Position numbers and translations under genes: made by a program
Part shown: positions 35,618 to 46,208 of the stretch, one piece after another
Layout of the letters: every line of letters begins with the position of its first letter
Position numbering within the stretch: position 1 is the first letter of the stretch
Assembly: GCA_947069175.1 (NCBI GenBank)
Contig: CAMTDV010000023.1
Location: forward strand, 85,570,391 to 85,634,390
DNA: 64,000 bases
Origin: Scalesia atractyloides
Lineage: Eukaryota > Streptophyta > Magnoliopsida > Asterales > Asteraceae
Direction: 5' to 3'
Notes under the pieces: generated by a model
Databases searched by the model: none
What the model saw: the letters and a program-made list of their open reading frames with translations, nothing else
Told to the model about the DNA's origin: nothing

Positions 35618-35799
35618 AATTATTTTTTATTCACTATTTATTATTAATTATAAATTATGATTTTTAAATTCTAATATATTTATTAATTACGTATTGTTTA
35701 AAATTAATATGAACCATAAATACGCAAAGAAACTTATAACTGGTTATTTGTTTGATAAACGGTGCGGGTTTTGAAACCCGTTTTTCGACGAATGTTACA

Positions 35800-35818
35800 G
35801 TATCCCCTACTTTTAGGA
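35800..35818 (-). other. Polypurine tract of A2
   Basis: The plus strand reads GTATCCCCTACTTTTAGG after the LTR edge, i.e. the purine tract CCTAAAAGTAGGGGATAC on the element strand. Confidence 0.75.
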
Positions 35819-35833
35819 ATTTCTTCCCGAAAT

Positions 35834-36535
35834 TTAAGTAGTAGTGGTAACTGGAAAGAGATGCGGGTATTTTTCGCGCATTGAGTCTTCACGTTCCCAA
35901 GTAAACTCAGGTCCTCGTTTTGACTCCCAACGTACCCTGACAATTGAAATACGACTTCGTCTTAAACGCTTCTCTCCGAAGTCCATGATTTCTACCGGTC
36001 TTTCAACGAAGTGCATAGATTCATCGATTTGAATGTCTTCTAGAGGAATATGGAGGTTTTCATCGGCGAGGTACTTCTTCAAGTTTGATACGTGGAATGT
36101 GGGATGAATTCTGTTGAGTTCTTCTGGTAGGTCAAGCTTGTATGCTACAGGACCTACTATTTCGAGTATCTTGAAAGGTCCTACGTAGCGTGGTGCTAGC
36201 TTTCCCTTTTGGCCAAAACGAACCACTCCCTTCCACGGTGATACTTTTAAAAGTACTTGATCACTAATGTCAAACTCCAAGGGCTTTCGTCGTTTGTTTG
36301 CATAACTCTTTTGACGACTTTGAGCCGCTAGAAGATTGTTTCGAATTTGAATGACCTTGTCGGTTGTTTCTTGAATTAATTCTGGACCGGTGATTTGTGG
36401 TTCCCCAATTTCGTGCCAACATACTGGAGATCGGCACTTACGACCATATAAAGCTTCGAAAGGAGCCATGCCGATACTTGAATGATAGCTATTGTTGTAC
36501 GAAAATTCAACTAATGGTAGATGAGCGTCCCAGTT
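35834..36535 (-). pseudogene. A2 integrase C-terminus with chromodomain-like tail
   Basis: Continuation of the A2 polyprotein, one frame off the upstream part: a 1-base shift near 36535 (in the run coding VIDFK) separates it from the integrase core. Content: NSYHSSIGMAPFEALYGRK, LKVSPWKGVVRFGQKGKL, RYVGPFKILEIVGPVAYKL and HPTFHVSNLKKYL (GPF/Y-type module), then RVRWESKRGPEFTWERED and KYPHLFP before the stop at 35834. Such tails are thought to guide chromovirus integration to marked chromatin; that role is family knowledge, not seen here. Confidence 0.87.
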
Positions 36536-38657
36536 TCCTTTTGAAGTCTATGACACATGCTCGCAGCATGTCTTCAAGGGTTTGGATGGTGCGTTCAGAT
36601 TGGCCATCAGTTTGAGGATGAAAAGCGGTACTGAGGTCTAATCGTGTACCCAAGGCGGTTTGTACGGCTCGCCATGTTCGTGAAGTGAAACGACCATCAC
36701 GGTCTGAAATGATGCTTAATGGTACACCATGACAGCTTACGATCTCGCTGATGTAGATACGAGCTAACTTCTCGTTCTTGAAGTCCTCGCGAATCGGGAT
36801 GAAATGAGATGTCTTTGTAAGACGATCAATTATTACCCATATGGTGTCATACCCACTGGAGGTGCGAGGTAACCCGGTAATGAAATCCATGGTTACGTTT
36901 TCCCACTTCCATACAGGTATTTCGGGTTGGACTAGATGTCCTGAAGGTCTTTGATGTTCAGCTTTTACTTTGGAACAGGTAAGGCACTTAGAAACAAAAA
37001 CAGCGATATCCTTTTTCATGCCAGGCCACCAGTAGGTGTATCGTAGGTCTTGATACATCTTGTCGGCTCCTGGGTGTACAGAGTATCGTGTTTTGTGCGC
37101 CTCATTCATGAGGAAATCACGAAGGTTATCGCAATCAGGAATCCATATGCGATTTAAATAGTATAGAATACCGTCGGATTTGGTTTCGATTTTTAGTTCA
37201 GCTCCACACGACAGCTCATCGCGTACGTCATTTTCTGTTACAGAAACATGTTGAGCTGCTCGGATTCGATCTTTAATGTTGGTTACGATTTGCGAACATA
37301 GAAGACGAATGGAGTTCGCATAACCTTTTTGACTAAGTGCATCGGCCACTGCGTTTGCCTTGCCAGGATGATACCGAATTTCACAGTCGTAGTCGTTGAG
37401 AAGTTCGACCCATCTTCGTTGCCTCATATTCAACTCCTTTTGGTTGAAGATATGTTGGAGACTTTTGTGATCAGTGTATATTTCACACTTGGTACCGTAG
37501 AGGTAATGTCTCCATATCTTGAGAGCGAACACGACGGCTCCAAGTTCCAGGTCGTGGGTGGTGTAATTCTTCTCATGAACTTTGAGTTGTCTAGAAGCAT
37601 AGGCTATCACTTTTCCTCTTTGCATTAATACACAGTCTAGCCCTTGCCCTGATGCGTCGCAATATACTACAAAGTCATCGCCACCCTCAGGGAGTGTGAG
37701 GATAGGTGCGTCACAAAGTTTTTGCTTTAGAGTTTTGAAGGCCTCTTCTTGCTTAGGTCCCCATATGAAGGGTTTTCCTTTATGAGTCAAGGCCGTGAGT
37801 GGGATAGCAATACGAGAAAAATTGGCAATGAAGCGTCGATAGTAACCAGCCAAACCAAGAAATGACCTTACTTCGGTAGGGGTACGTGGCGCTTGCCATT
37901 CCTGTACTGCCTTGATTTTTGAAGGATCGACATGTATTCCCTTGTTATTGACGACATGTCCAAGGAATTGTACTTCTCTTAACCAGAATTCGCATTTTGA
38001 GAACTTAGCGTAGAGCTTTTTAGTCCTTAAAAGTGTAAGGATGAGTCGAAGGTGTCGTTCATGATCGGATTTAGACTTGGAGTAGATAAGGATGTCGTCG
38101 ATGAAGACTATAACAAAACGGTCGAGGTAGGGTTTGCATACCCTATTCATTAGATCCATGAATACAGCGGGGGTGTTGGTTAAACCGAATGGCATGACCA
38201 TGAATTCGTAATGACCATAACGAGTCCGGAAGGCGGTCTTTGAGATATCTTCTTCGTGCACCCTGAGCTGATGATAACCAGAACGAAGGTCGATTTTTGA
38301 AAAGCAGGTGGCGCCTTGAAGTTGGTCTAGGAGGTCATCGATGCGAGGTAGTGGATAGCGATTTTTAACCGTTAGCTTGTTGAGTTCTCTATAATCAATG
38401 CACATGCGAAACGTTCCATCTTTCTTCTTCACAAAGAGGACAGGTGCACCCCAAGGCGAGGAGCTAGGACGTATGAATCCTTTGTCAGTCAGCTCTTGCA
38501 GTTGACTAGCCAGCTCTTGCATTTCGGATGGGGCTAACCTATAAGGAGATTTTGCGACTGGTGTAGCGCCAGGTACAAGATCGATGCGGAATTCGACATC
38601 TCTTACAGGAGGGAGTCCTGAAATATCGTCGGGAAAGACTTGTGGGAATTCTTTCAC
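36507..38657 (-). CDS. A2 pol: RT, RNase H and integrase (716 codons open)
   Basis: Longest open frame in the window. From the N-terminus: EFPQVFPDDISGLPPVRDVE linker; RT (SPWGAPVLFVKKKDG, MCIDYRELNKLTVKNRYPLP, SKIDLRSGYHQL, MPFGLTNTPAVF, catalytic FIDD at 38094-38105, LGLAGYYRRFI); RNase H (VVYCDASGQGL, YTDHKSLQHIFNQKELNM); integrase H2C2 finger (HPGADKMYQDL..CLTCSK); and core residues in MDFITGLP, IISDRDGRF and DGQSER. All catalytic motifs look intact. The frame begins mid-protein because of a TGA at 38745-38747 (CGA in relatives) and ends at the frameshift near 36535. By family knowledge it copies genomic RNA to DNA and integrates it. Inactive as it stands, but the least damaged pol here. 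Confidence 0.92.
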   Translation of the reverse strand: MKEFPQVFPDDISGLPPVRDVEFRIDLVPGATPVAKSPYRLAPSEMQELASQLQELTDKGFIRPSSSPWGAPVLFVKKKDGTFRMCIDYRELNKLTVKNRYPLPRIDDLLDQLQGATCFSKIDLRSGYHQLRVHEEDISKTAFRTRYGHYEFMVMPFGLTNTPAVFMDLMNRVCKPYLDRFVIVFIDDILIYSKSKSDHERHLRLILTLLRTKKLYAKFSKCEFWLREVQFLGHVVNNKGIHVDPSKIKAVQEWQAPRTPTEVRSFLGLAGYYRRFIANFSRIAIPLTALTHKGKPFIWGPKQEEAFKTLKQKLCDAPILTLPEGGDDFVVYCDASGQGLDCVLMQRGKVIAYASRQLKVHEKNYTTHDLELGAVVFALKIWRHYLYGTKCEIYTDHKSLQHIFNQKELNMRQRRWVELLNDYDCEIRYHPGKANAVADALSQKGYANSIRLLCSQIVTNIKDRIRAAQHVSVTENDVRDELSCGAELKIETKSDGILYYLNRIWIPDCDNLRDFLMNEAHKTRYSVHPGADKMYQDLRYTYWWPGMKKDIAVFVSKCLTCSKVKAEHQRPSGHLVQPEIPVWKWENVTMDFITGLPRTSSGYDTIWVIIDRLTKTSHFIPIREDFKNEKLARIYISEIVSCHGVPLSIISDRDGRFTSRTWRAVQTALGTRLDLSTAFHPQTDGQSERTIQTLEDMLRACVIDFKRKLGRSSTIS

Positions 38658-38779
38658 AACGGGGATATCTTCGAGTTTCTTCTCCTTGTTTCCCTTTTTG
38701 ACGACGTGAGTTAGGAATGCGACATAGTTCTTGCGGAGATATTTTCAGGCTTGAAGGCAGGACGTTAATTTGAGTACTT

Positions 38780-40507
38780 TCAAAGGGGTTTCTCCAAAAA
38801 TACGTAGGTCTGACCGTTTGCAAGAGGAATGCGAATGAACTTTTCGCGGCACACTACTTCAGCGTGATGCTGGCTGAGCCAGTCCATACCGATTATAACA
38901 TCGAAACTTCCCAACTTCATAGGAATGAGGTCAACTGGAAAATCGTGATCGTTTATAGTGAGGGTACAATCGCGTATAACAGAATTTAATGAAACGGGTT
39001 TTCCGTCAGCAACTTCCACCGTTAGAGATTCCATGAGATTAACACGAGTTTGGTTGAGGATAGGTTCAAATTCTAAGGACACAAAACTCTTATCCGCGCC
39101 AGTATCGAATAACATGGATGCATAACTACCATTGATGAGAAACGTACCGTTAACCACGTTGTTGTCAGCCCTAGCTTGGTTGGCATTGATGTTGAAAGCT
39201 CTTCCTCTGGCAGGTGGAGGAGCTTGGTTTGCTTGGTTTACCGGGTTTGCTTGAGCTTGGGCATGGATGATGTTCACCAAGCGTGGACAAGTGTTTCTGA
39301 AGTGGTTTGGGTCCCCACAGTTGTAACAAGCTCGCATGGGTTGCATCATGGGGTAGTTGGGTTGGTAGTAGGATTGGGCTATGTGTTGTGCAGATGGTAG
39401 AAGTAAGGGTTTTTGGGCTTGGCCCACAATCTGATGGTGGGTTTGGGTTGGGGGTTGATTGCAGTTCATTCGGTGAAGAGTGCGACAAGTTTGAATGGTG
39501 TGACCCGCATGGCCACAGCTGGTGCAATGTTGGCAAAGAGTTTCGGGAGGGTGATGGTATTGACAACGGTTGCATTTTGGGTGTGGGCCGGTGTATGGCT
39601 TTTTAAATGGTGCAGTCGAAGGAGCAATTTGGGTGATTGGTGCAGCAGTGATAGGAGGGTTGGTTTGAGTGACAGCAAAATTCTTGCCATTACGTTTCCT
39701 CTTACCAGCAAACCATGAGGATGAGACTGAGTGGTTTGTAGTTGAGGTCTCTATAGGTGCTTTCTTCTTTTCATCTTTGAACTTGCCGTTTCGAATGCGA
39801 TTTTTAGTGAGTTCTGTAGCTAACTCCGTCACGGCTTTAAGTGTTGCAGGCGAAGTGCTTAAAACCGAATCTTGGATTTTCGAGGGGAGGCCTCGAATGT
39901 AGTGTTCGACTAAGCGGTACAAAGGGGTGGATAAATTAGGGATCATTTGGTTCAGCTCGAGAAATCGCTTATTATAGGAAGTGTGATCTCCTTCCTTTTG
40001 TTTCAGCGCGTGGAATTCATCTTCCAACTTTTTGATTTCGCTTCTTGGACAGAAGCGTCTTGTTATGAGTTCCCTTAACTCTTCCCATGTTAAGGCCATG
40101 GCATCTTCAACTCCTTGTTTACCCTTTTCTGTGTTCCACCAGGTAAGGGCTACCCCAAACAGTCTTCCAGTTGCATAACGTATCTTGCGATCCTCGGGAC
40201 AATCGCAATTGAGGAAAGTGTTCTCCATTTCTTCAAACCAATGAAGGAGGGCGGTAACACCTTCGGTCCCTTCATATTTTGTGGGATCGCAAGATTTGAA
40301 GTGTTTGTAGGAGCACTTTTTGGAGGGAGGGTTGGCGACGCTCTGGTCTTCTTGATTTGGAGGGTTGATGGGATTTGCGGTGAGAGCTTGTTGAACTTGA
40401 ATTACGATATCAGGAAGCACTGCGGCCATTTGTTTAGCAATTTGTGTGGCCAAGCGTTCATTTGATCTTCCTGACTTTCTACCTCCATGTAGTTGCCTAG
40501 CCGACAT
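38780..40507 (-). CDS. A2 gag and protease (575 codons open)
   Basis: Starts at 40507 (MSARQLHGGRKSGR). Residues ~20-50 hold LPDIVIQVQQALTANP. The capsid-like block follows (LLHWFEEMENTFL, GVALTWWNTEKG, LITRRFCPRSEIKKLEDEF, YNKRFLELNQM, YIRGLPSKIQDS). Next are a basic linker and the double knuckle CNRCQYHH..CQHCTSCGHAGHTIQTC and CYNCGDPNHFRNTC. The protease has MLFDTGADKSF (active site DTG) and FDVIIGMDWLSQHH. The frame ends prematurely near 38780 through a one-base loss after NGQT. In relatives gag, protease and RT form one frame. The solo LTR insertion lies 43 bases upstream of the start, in the leader. Confidence 0.92.
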   Translation of the reverse strand: MSARQLHGGRKSGRSNERLATQIAKQMAAVLPDIVIQVQQALTANPINPPNQEDQSVANPPSKKCSYKHFKSCDPTKYEGTEGVTALLHWFEEMENTFLNCDCPEDRKIRYATGRLFGVALTWWNTEKGKQGVEDAMALTWEELRELITRRFCPRSEIKKLEDEFHALKQKEGDHTSYNKRFLELNQMIPNLSTPLYRLVEHYIRGLPSKIQDSVLSTSPATLKAVTELATELTKNRIRNGKFKDEKKKAPIETSTTNHSVSSSWFAGKRKRNGKNFAVTQTNPPITAAPITQIAPSTAPFKKPYTGPHPKCNRCQYHHPPETLCQHCTSCGHAGHTIQTCRTLHRMNCNQPPTQTHHQIVGQAQKPLLLPSAQHIAQSYYQPNYPMMQPMRACYNCGDPNHFRNTCPRLVNIIHAQAQANPVNQANQAPPPARGRAFNINANQARADNNVVNGTFLINGSYASMLFDTGADKSFVSLEFEPILNQTRVNLMESLTVEVADGKPVSLNSVIRDCTLTINDHDFPVDLIPMKLGSFDVIIGMDWLSQHHAEVVCREKFIRIPLANGQTYVFLEKPL

Positions 40508-40549
40508 CTACAGGAACATACATAGGAAGATTGTGAGTTTAAGAAGTTT

Positions 40550-40554
40550 CTAGG
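40550..40554. repeat. Target duplication of solo LTR (CTAGG, left)
   Basis: CTAGG at 40550-40554 and again at 43196-43200, flanking the solo LTR exactly; 5 bp is the usual size for Ty3 elements. Confidence 0.92.
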
Positions 40555-40955
40555 TGTCACACCCCGACCCGCAGCGGAAAAGGTGATCGGGGCATAATTG
40601 GGTTATCATCAAAGCTCATGACATTTATTATATGTTTCATATTCATTAATACAATTTAATGGAAATTTACAATAAATGATACAACATGTTCTAACTATCA
40701 ATCTAAGCTTCTTGGTTCTCTTCTAAGGCATATCCTATGTTTTCCTTGCCTCAACCTGTTCACCTGTATCATGTGTAAAAAGGTTTTTGGATCAACATAA
40801 TGTTGGCGAGTGAATCCTATGGAAAACATTTGAACAAGTTTATCCAATTGATTATAAATAAGGTGCATACCACATATGAGTAAATGTAGATGTAAATTTA
40901 TTCACACAACACATAATATTGAATATTGAACACACAAACACCAAATAATTGTTTT

Positions 40956-41168
40956 GAGGCACGCGTTGTTCGACTCGTCTCCCACGAGGAACTGATGGGC
41001 CTAATGAATGAGTTTTGAGGCACGCGTTGTTCTTACGAACTGATGGGCCTAATGTATGAGTTTTGAGGCACGCGTTGTTCTCGTCTCCCACGAGGAACTG
41101 ATGGGCCTAATGAATGAGTTTTAAGGCACGCGTTGTTCTCGTCTCCCACGAGGAACTGATGGGCCTAA
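40956..41168. repeat. Minisatellite of 48-61 bp, four units, in solo LTR
   Basis: Units start at 40956, 41017, 41065 and 41123 with (G/A)AGGCACGCGTTGTTC, and contain CCCACGAGGAACTGATGGGCC. The other family A LTRs have a single related stretch (for example near 33843), so it expanded in this subfamily. Confidence 0.8.
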
Positions 41169-41640
41169 ATAATTTGCATACAACTTTGACAATATGTAAT
41201 ACATCACAACCAATAATAGTTACATTCTAATTTAGTTCATAAAATGGTATAGCACGAATTTGCATAAGAGAATTAGTTTAAGCGACACATGATACACCCC
41301 AAAACATGAATAAAAAGGGGAGTTTGTAAGAATTCACTCACATTGGGTGCGTTCGGTTTATGAGGTTGAATGCACGCGAAATGGTGTTAACCACGAGTGA
41401 AATTAACCTAGATAAATCGCATTATGGTTTGGTAAGTAAACGGATTTTATTAATCTATTTTAGTAGGATTGTTGGGTGTATTTTTGTGAGTTTGAGGCTA
41501 TTATCTAACCTTAAAAATGTTATTTTTAAGTATTTATAATTGATTTTTAATTAAAATAAAAAAATATTTTATTTTTGCTACAGTTGACTTTGACCGTTTG
41601 ACTTTGACTGACGTTGACCGGTTCGTAGGCATATTGTTGT

Positions 41641-42218
41641 GCGCCGGGTGAGGCTCGAACCCGAGACCTCCCGTACGCGTGCACGCAGCTCTACCAACTG
41701 AGCTACGTGTCTAACCCGTCATATATCCGATTTTAATTACATATATACATTAATTAGAATTAAACAGAAATCCTTTATTTTTAAAAACGATTTAAGCGAC
41801 TCGGACATGCACTCCACAGGTCTCGAACCCGGGACCTGTGGTTTAATCTAACACACAGTCCACCGCTGGACTGTGTGTTTAACATGTTATATATTTCCAC
41901 TTTTATTATACTTAAATACAAATTATCTGCTTTCATTTCTGACTCTATTTAAAAAGTTAATAATTGTCCGGGTCGATGTAGGAGACCGGACTCGAACTTG
42001 TGACGTGCGATTAAACATACACACAGTCCACCGCTGGACTGTGTGTTTAACTTGGTTATTATTCCGATTATTAATATACTTAACATATATCTAAGGCGAC
42101 TCCGGTTCAGTAAACAAAAAAAATGATTTTTATTAAGGCAGCGTGTGTGAAACCGGAATCGAACTCGAGACGTTTGCGTTATATGTGCACACAGTCCACC
42201 GCTGGACTGTGTGTCTAA
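41641..42218 (-). repeat. Array of four sense tRNA-like units (solo LTR)
   Basis: Units at 41641-41715 (t4: A box TAGCTCAGTTGG, B box GGTTCGAGCC), 41808-41883 (t3: hairpin arms CCACAGGTC/GACCTGTGG at 41814-41841 plus 11-bp D-arm hairpin), 41973-42051 (t2b) and 42141-42218 (t2a), the last two with CACACAGTCCA/TGGACTGTGTG hairpins. Starts are 160-171 bases apart. The extra unit shows that the array gains or loses whole units. Confidence 0.77.
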
Positions 42219-42931
42219 CCCGATTAATAAGTTGATTTTAATTATACTTAACCATTACACAAACGTCGTCTTCTTCACTGGTTTCCACCGGAAGTGACGA
42301 CTGATTGATTCGAAATGTTGATTAAAGTTTCTTTAGCGTTTTATGATCAATTACAGTCGCGATAAAAGTAAAAAGGAAAGGAATTAGGCGTGAAAAGTAC
42401 CGGCTGTTTCTCCTCTGTTTTCCGGCAGAACTCCGGCGACAGCAATCTTTTTCTGGCGACGAGTGTCTTGCAGCAGGGAGTCTTCCGAAAGGTTACAAAG
42501 GTTGTGGGTGACTTCGGTAAAAGTTTAGGGGTTTCAGTAAAGCTCGGAGACTAATAATACGGTTTTCCGGCGATGTATCAAATATTTCCGGCGAGTGATT
42601 TTTCGCCGAGAAAAGGTGCGATTTGAGTGTGAAAGGTTTCTGGCGAGTTGTGGGTGTATTTATAGGGTAGTATTGAGATGAATGGGGTCTGAATTCGGTC
42701 TCAATTCGAAGTCAGCCGTTCTCCGGCGGTTACAGCTGATGTCGCGGGTTCATACGTCGGTTATAACCGTCGAGGGAGTTAAGTCTTCGGTTATTATGAG
42801 CGGAAATGTAATTAAACGGCGAAGTCGTCGGGATTTCCGACGACTGCTAATCGGGCGGAAAAATTGATTGAGTTCAACTTCGGAACTTGAATATTTGAAT
42901 TAAATGTTTCCTTGTGTTAACAGAAAATCAA

Positions 42932-43010
42932 AGTGGCGGAGCGGTTGTTTGGCTAGGTGATAAGTTGTTGGTTTGAACCGGTACAGACCCGAGTTCGAAA
43001 CCCGGCATGA
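42932..43010 (+). other. tRNA-like unit t1 in U3 (solo LTR)
   Basis: A box TGGCGGAGCGGTT, B box AGTTCGAAACC and TTTTT at 43019-43023, reading opposite to the LTR. Length is closer to a class II tRNA than in A2. Confidence 0.7.
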
Positions 43011-43200
43011 GTAAAACATTTTTATTTTGTTATTTTTGACAGATTTTCAAAATCTAAATACATATCCCCGCATAATAATTGATTACGCATCGTTTAAAAT
43101 TATTTTGGGCATTTAATTCGCAACGAAAATTTTAACTGACTGTTCGGTTGATAAACGGAGCGGGTTTGGTAAATCCGTTTTTGACGGATGTTACACTAGG

Positions 43201-43948
43201 TGTCATGTGTCGTAAAAAGAATGAAAAATAACATAACTAGCAATAATTCAACTACATATATAGGATGTCTTGGGTTTGCTCATGTTTGGGCCTCCAATGT
43301 CCCCCATACCATCGCCTGTGTAGTCATGTGGGCCCCCATGACTATTGGGCTCAGTAGGATTCACATTGGTGTTGGCGGATTAACACTCGCACCACCCGAA
43401 TGAAAATCGGAAAATATAATTGCGAGATGTATGGTAGGAGGGTGTCCAGGTGTAGACACAATGACAACTCAAAGTGGGGTTAGCTCACACGACGTTTGGT
43501 ATAGCATGCTTTGGCCTAATAGGTCCTTCGTACTCTCATCGTTAGTCCCCAGGTAGGCAAACTGGTCCTTTATTTTGGATTTATACGAATGCCAAGCCTA
43601 GACAGGACGTTCCGACTACCGGTACTCGTACCCTTCCAGTTACTACATGCCCGTCATGAGAACTCACTTAGATGTGATTTGAAAATACAAAAATCATTCC
43701 AAAAATCATGGTAATCGTGAGGTGTGTGCTCTCATGGATATGATATGTTATGAGGATATGATTCATGATGAGCATTGTATAATATTATGTATTTGTGAGC
43801 ATGCTTGCATAACATTGAGTGTAACAATAAACATAAAGCATATAAAATCATGAATTTTGTATGTAACGCATAAGCAATTTAAAATTTTAATCAACTATAG
43901 TATAGGCTCTAAGGGTCTAATAACCTATCCTATATCCCTATAGTCATG
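43201..43948 (-). other. Family A leader of A2 (interrupted)
   Basis: Noncoding leader between PBS and gag, continuing at 40508-40549 beyond the solo LTR. The DIS-like hairpin is at 43321-43344: stem of at least 8 bp TAGTCATG/CATGACTA, loop GGGGCCCA in element sense with palindrome GGGCCC, identical to A1. Confidence 0.7.
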
Positions 43949-43961
43949 GCTCTGATACCAA
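43949..43961 (-). other. Primer binding site of A2
   Basis: The plus strand reads GGCTCTGATACCA, the complement of TGGTATCAGAGCC; tRNA-Met(i) type, next to the 5' LTR edge at 43964. Confidence 0.9.
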
Positions 43962-44995
43962 TCTGTCACACCCCGACCCGCAGCGGAATAAGAGTCGGGG
44001 CATAATTGGGTTATCACCAAAGCTCATGATGTTTACTAAAATGTTTCATATTTATTAAATTCAAATTACAACTCAATTATCCATAACAAAATTCATACAG
44101 TTACAAGAAGATGAAACTACATAATTATTCCAAATCTTAAACTTGTTTATTCTTCTAGGCCTTCCTATGTGGTTCTTGTCTCAGCTGGATCACCTGTATC
44201 ATGTGTAAAACGGGGGATATTTTGGGTCAACAAAAGTTGGCGAGTGAACCTTGATAAAATATTGTTACTAATTTCTTGTTTTATTTAATAAGGAAAATTG
44301 TGCAATAATCACATGTGAGCAAACATATATAGATAAACAAACACAAACCACTTTGGATGAGTATATGATATGAATGATGATGAATGTGAGATCAAGGCTC
44401 AATCAAACGGAGCCGATCTTATGAGGCACCTGATGCTCAACCCGTCTCCCACGGGGAACTGTTGGGCCTAATGAAATGCGTGCACTGAAAATGATAAAAC
44501 CAATCTACATATAATCTACACAACAATTGATACACATTTGATACACATTTGATTACGGATATGATGTATGCACAAGTGTTTATATATATAATAAAAGAAT
44601 TATGCGACACATGATACACCCCAAAACATGAATAAAACGGAGAATTGATAGAGATTCACTCACAATGGGTGCGTTCTTTGATGACGATGAAAGCGCACTA
44701 ATTTATGATTCAATCGACGAGGGAAGAACTAACCTAGATAATAACAAAATGATTCGATAAATAAATAAATTTTGGTTGAGATTAATATTTTTAATTAGTG
44801 CTCTTAAATGGGATTTTTAGATTTATTTTTGTGAGTTTAAGGAAATTTTCTAACCTTACTAATCTCATTTTTAAGTATTTTTAAATAATTTTCAAATTAA
44901 ATAAATAAATAAAAAGAAATAAAAAGAAAAAAAAGTTGACTTTTTGACCGTTGACCGTTGACCGGGTCTTGACCGGTCAGACTGTGTTTTTTTTA

Positions 44996-45406
44996 TGCGC
45001 TGAGTGAGGCTCGAACTCGGGACCTCTCGTATACGTCCACGCAGCTCTACCAACTGAGCTACGTGTCTAACCCGAAATATTCTCTGTTTTAATTATATTT
45101 ATATACTAATTAATTTTAAACTTATTTGGTTTTTATTAAAAATGATTTATATGGCCGAACCGGTTGCAGGGACCTGGAGTCGAACTCGGGTCCTTCGGTT
45201 CGAGTGCGCACAGCCCAACCAGTTGGGCTGTGTGTCTAATCTGTTTAACTAACGGATTATATTACTCTTATAAACATTCTGTGACTTGTTCTGATTCAGT
45301 TCTAAAAATGTTGGTTTTAATTCTGAAAGTCGGTACGTGTGCGATTCGAACTCGGGACGTGCGTGTTATATTTGCACACAGTCCACCGCTGGACTGTGTG
45401 TCTAAC
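44996..45406 (-). repeat. Sense tRNA-like array t4-t2 (A2 5' LTR)
   Basis: Units at 44996-45071, 45163-45240 and 45331-45406, as in the 3' LTR. Stem hairpins are intact in t3 and t2. Confidence 0.75.
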
Positions 45407-46139
45407 CCGTTTAATTATCTGATTTAAATTATTTTAATACACAACTCAACTTCGTCTTCTTCATTTATAAGAACTCAGAAACAGTGAAGCCGACTGTTTG
45501 TTTAATTGACCAACAACACTTATAATTTGATTGAATTGGAATATAAAAAGAAGAATAAGGATTATGATGTACCAACTCAGAGTGGTTTCTTCAATTTCCG
45601 GCAAGAGTCAGCTCTGATTTGTGATTTCCGGTTGAGTGGACTGTTTAAACAGTTTTGATTATTGGTTTGAACAATTAAAGTATAAATCAAAAGATAGCAG
45701 AGAAGTTTAGACAGTTATACCGACCGATGAATGAATGCGGTTTTCTGACTAGCGATTCCGGCAGGATTCCGGTGAAAATGAAAATCTCCGACGACGTGCT
45801 CTGGAAGAATCAAAGCTTCAAAAAAGTGTGCGGTTCTGAGTGAAAGGACTTCCAGAAGATTGAGTGGGTATTTATAGGGAAGAACTGGATGAATTGTGTC
45901 TGATTTTGAGTCTTGATTCGCGGTCAAAGGTTTTCCGGCAGTTATGACCGAAATTGACTGCCGGCAACGGTTATGATTGATGTCGTGATCAGTTATGCGC
46001 TTCAGTCAAAGGAAGAACAGCCAAGATTGCGGAGTTTAGTCTTTTTCCGGCGATTTCGCGTTCTGAGTGCGCGGTGATTTCCGGTTTTGAATTCGGGTTT
46101 ACTTTAAGTATTATTTGTTTCAGTATTGACACAAGGAAA

Positions 46140-46208
46140 GTGTGTGGCAGAGTGGTGTGTTGTGTGCTTGTGTTTGTGGGTGACCGGGTTCGAAACCCGG
46201 CGTCTCCA
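46140..46208 (+). other. tRNA-like unit t1 in U3 (A2 5' LTR)
   Basis: A box TGGCAGAGTGG, B box GGTTCGAAACC with fully paired T-stem CCGGG/CCCGG, and TTTTTT at 46214-46219. This is the best preserved set of Pol III signals in the window. Confidence 0.72.

Larger units (their letters stand above)
33385..35799 (-). mobile_element. Family A 3' LTR of A2
   Basis: 2415-bp LTR (TGTCACACC..GTTACA). Almost identical to the 5' LTR at 43964-46386: I counted four differences in the first ~340 bases, so A2 is a young insertion. TATA box TATAAATA on the minus strand at 35277-35284. Downstream of it in element sense lie three sense tRNA-like units (34814 down to 34404); upstream of it is the opposite-strand unit t1 (35549-35617). 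Confidence 0.93.
40555..43195 (-). mobile_element. Family A solo LTR inside A2 leader
   Basis: 2641-bp LTR (TGTCACACCCCGACC..GTTACA) with perfect 5-bp flanking duplication and no internal domain on either side; the A2 leader continues at 43201. So a full element inserted here and then lost one LTR and its interior by LTR-LTR recombination. It is a distinct subfamily: four sense tRNA-like units instead of three, a 48-61 bp minisatellite (40956-41168), and a TATA box at 42657-42664 (minus). Confidence 0.93.
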
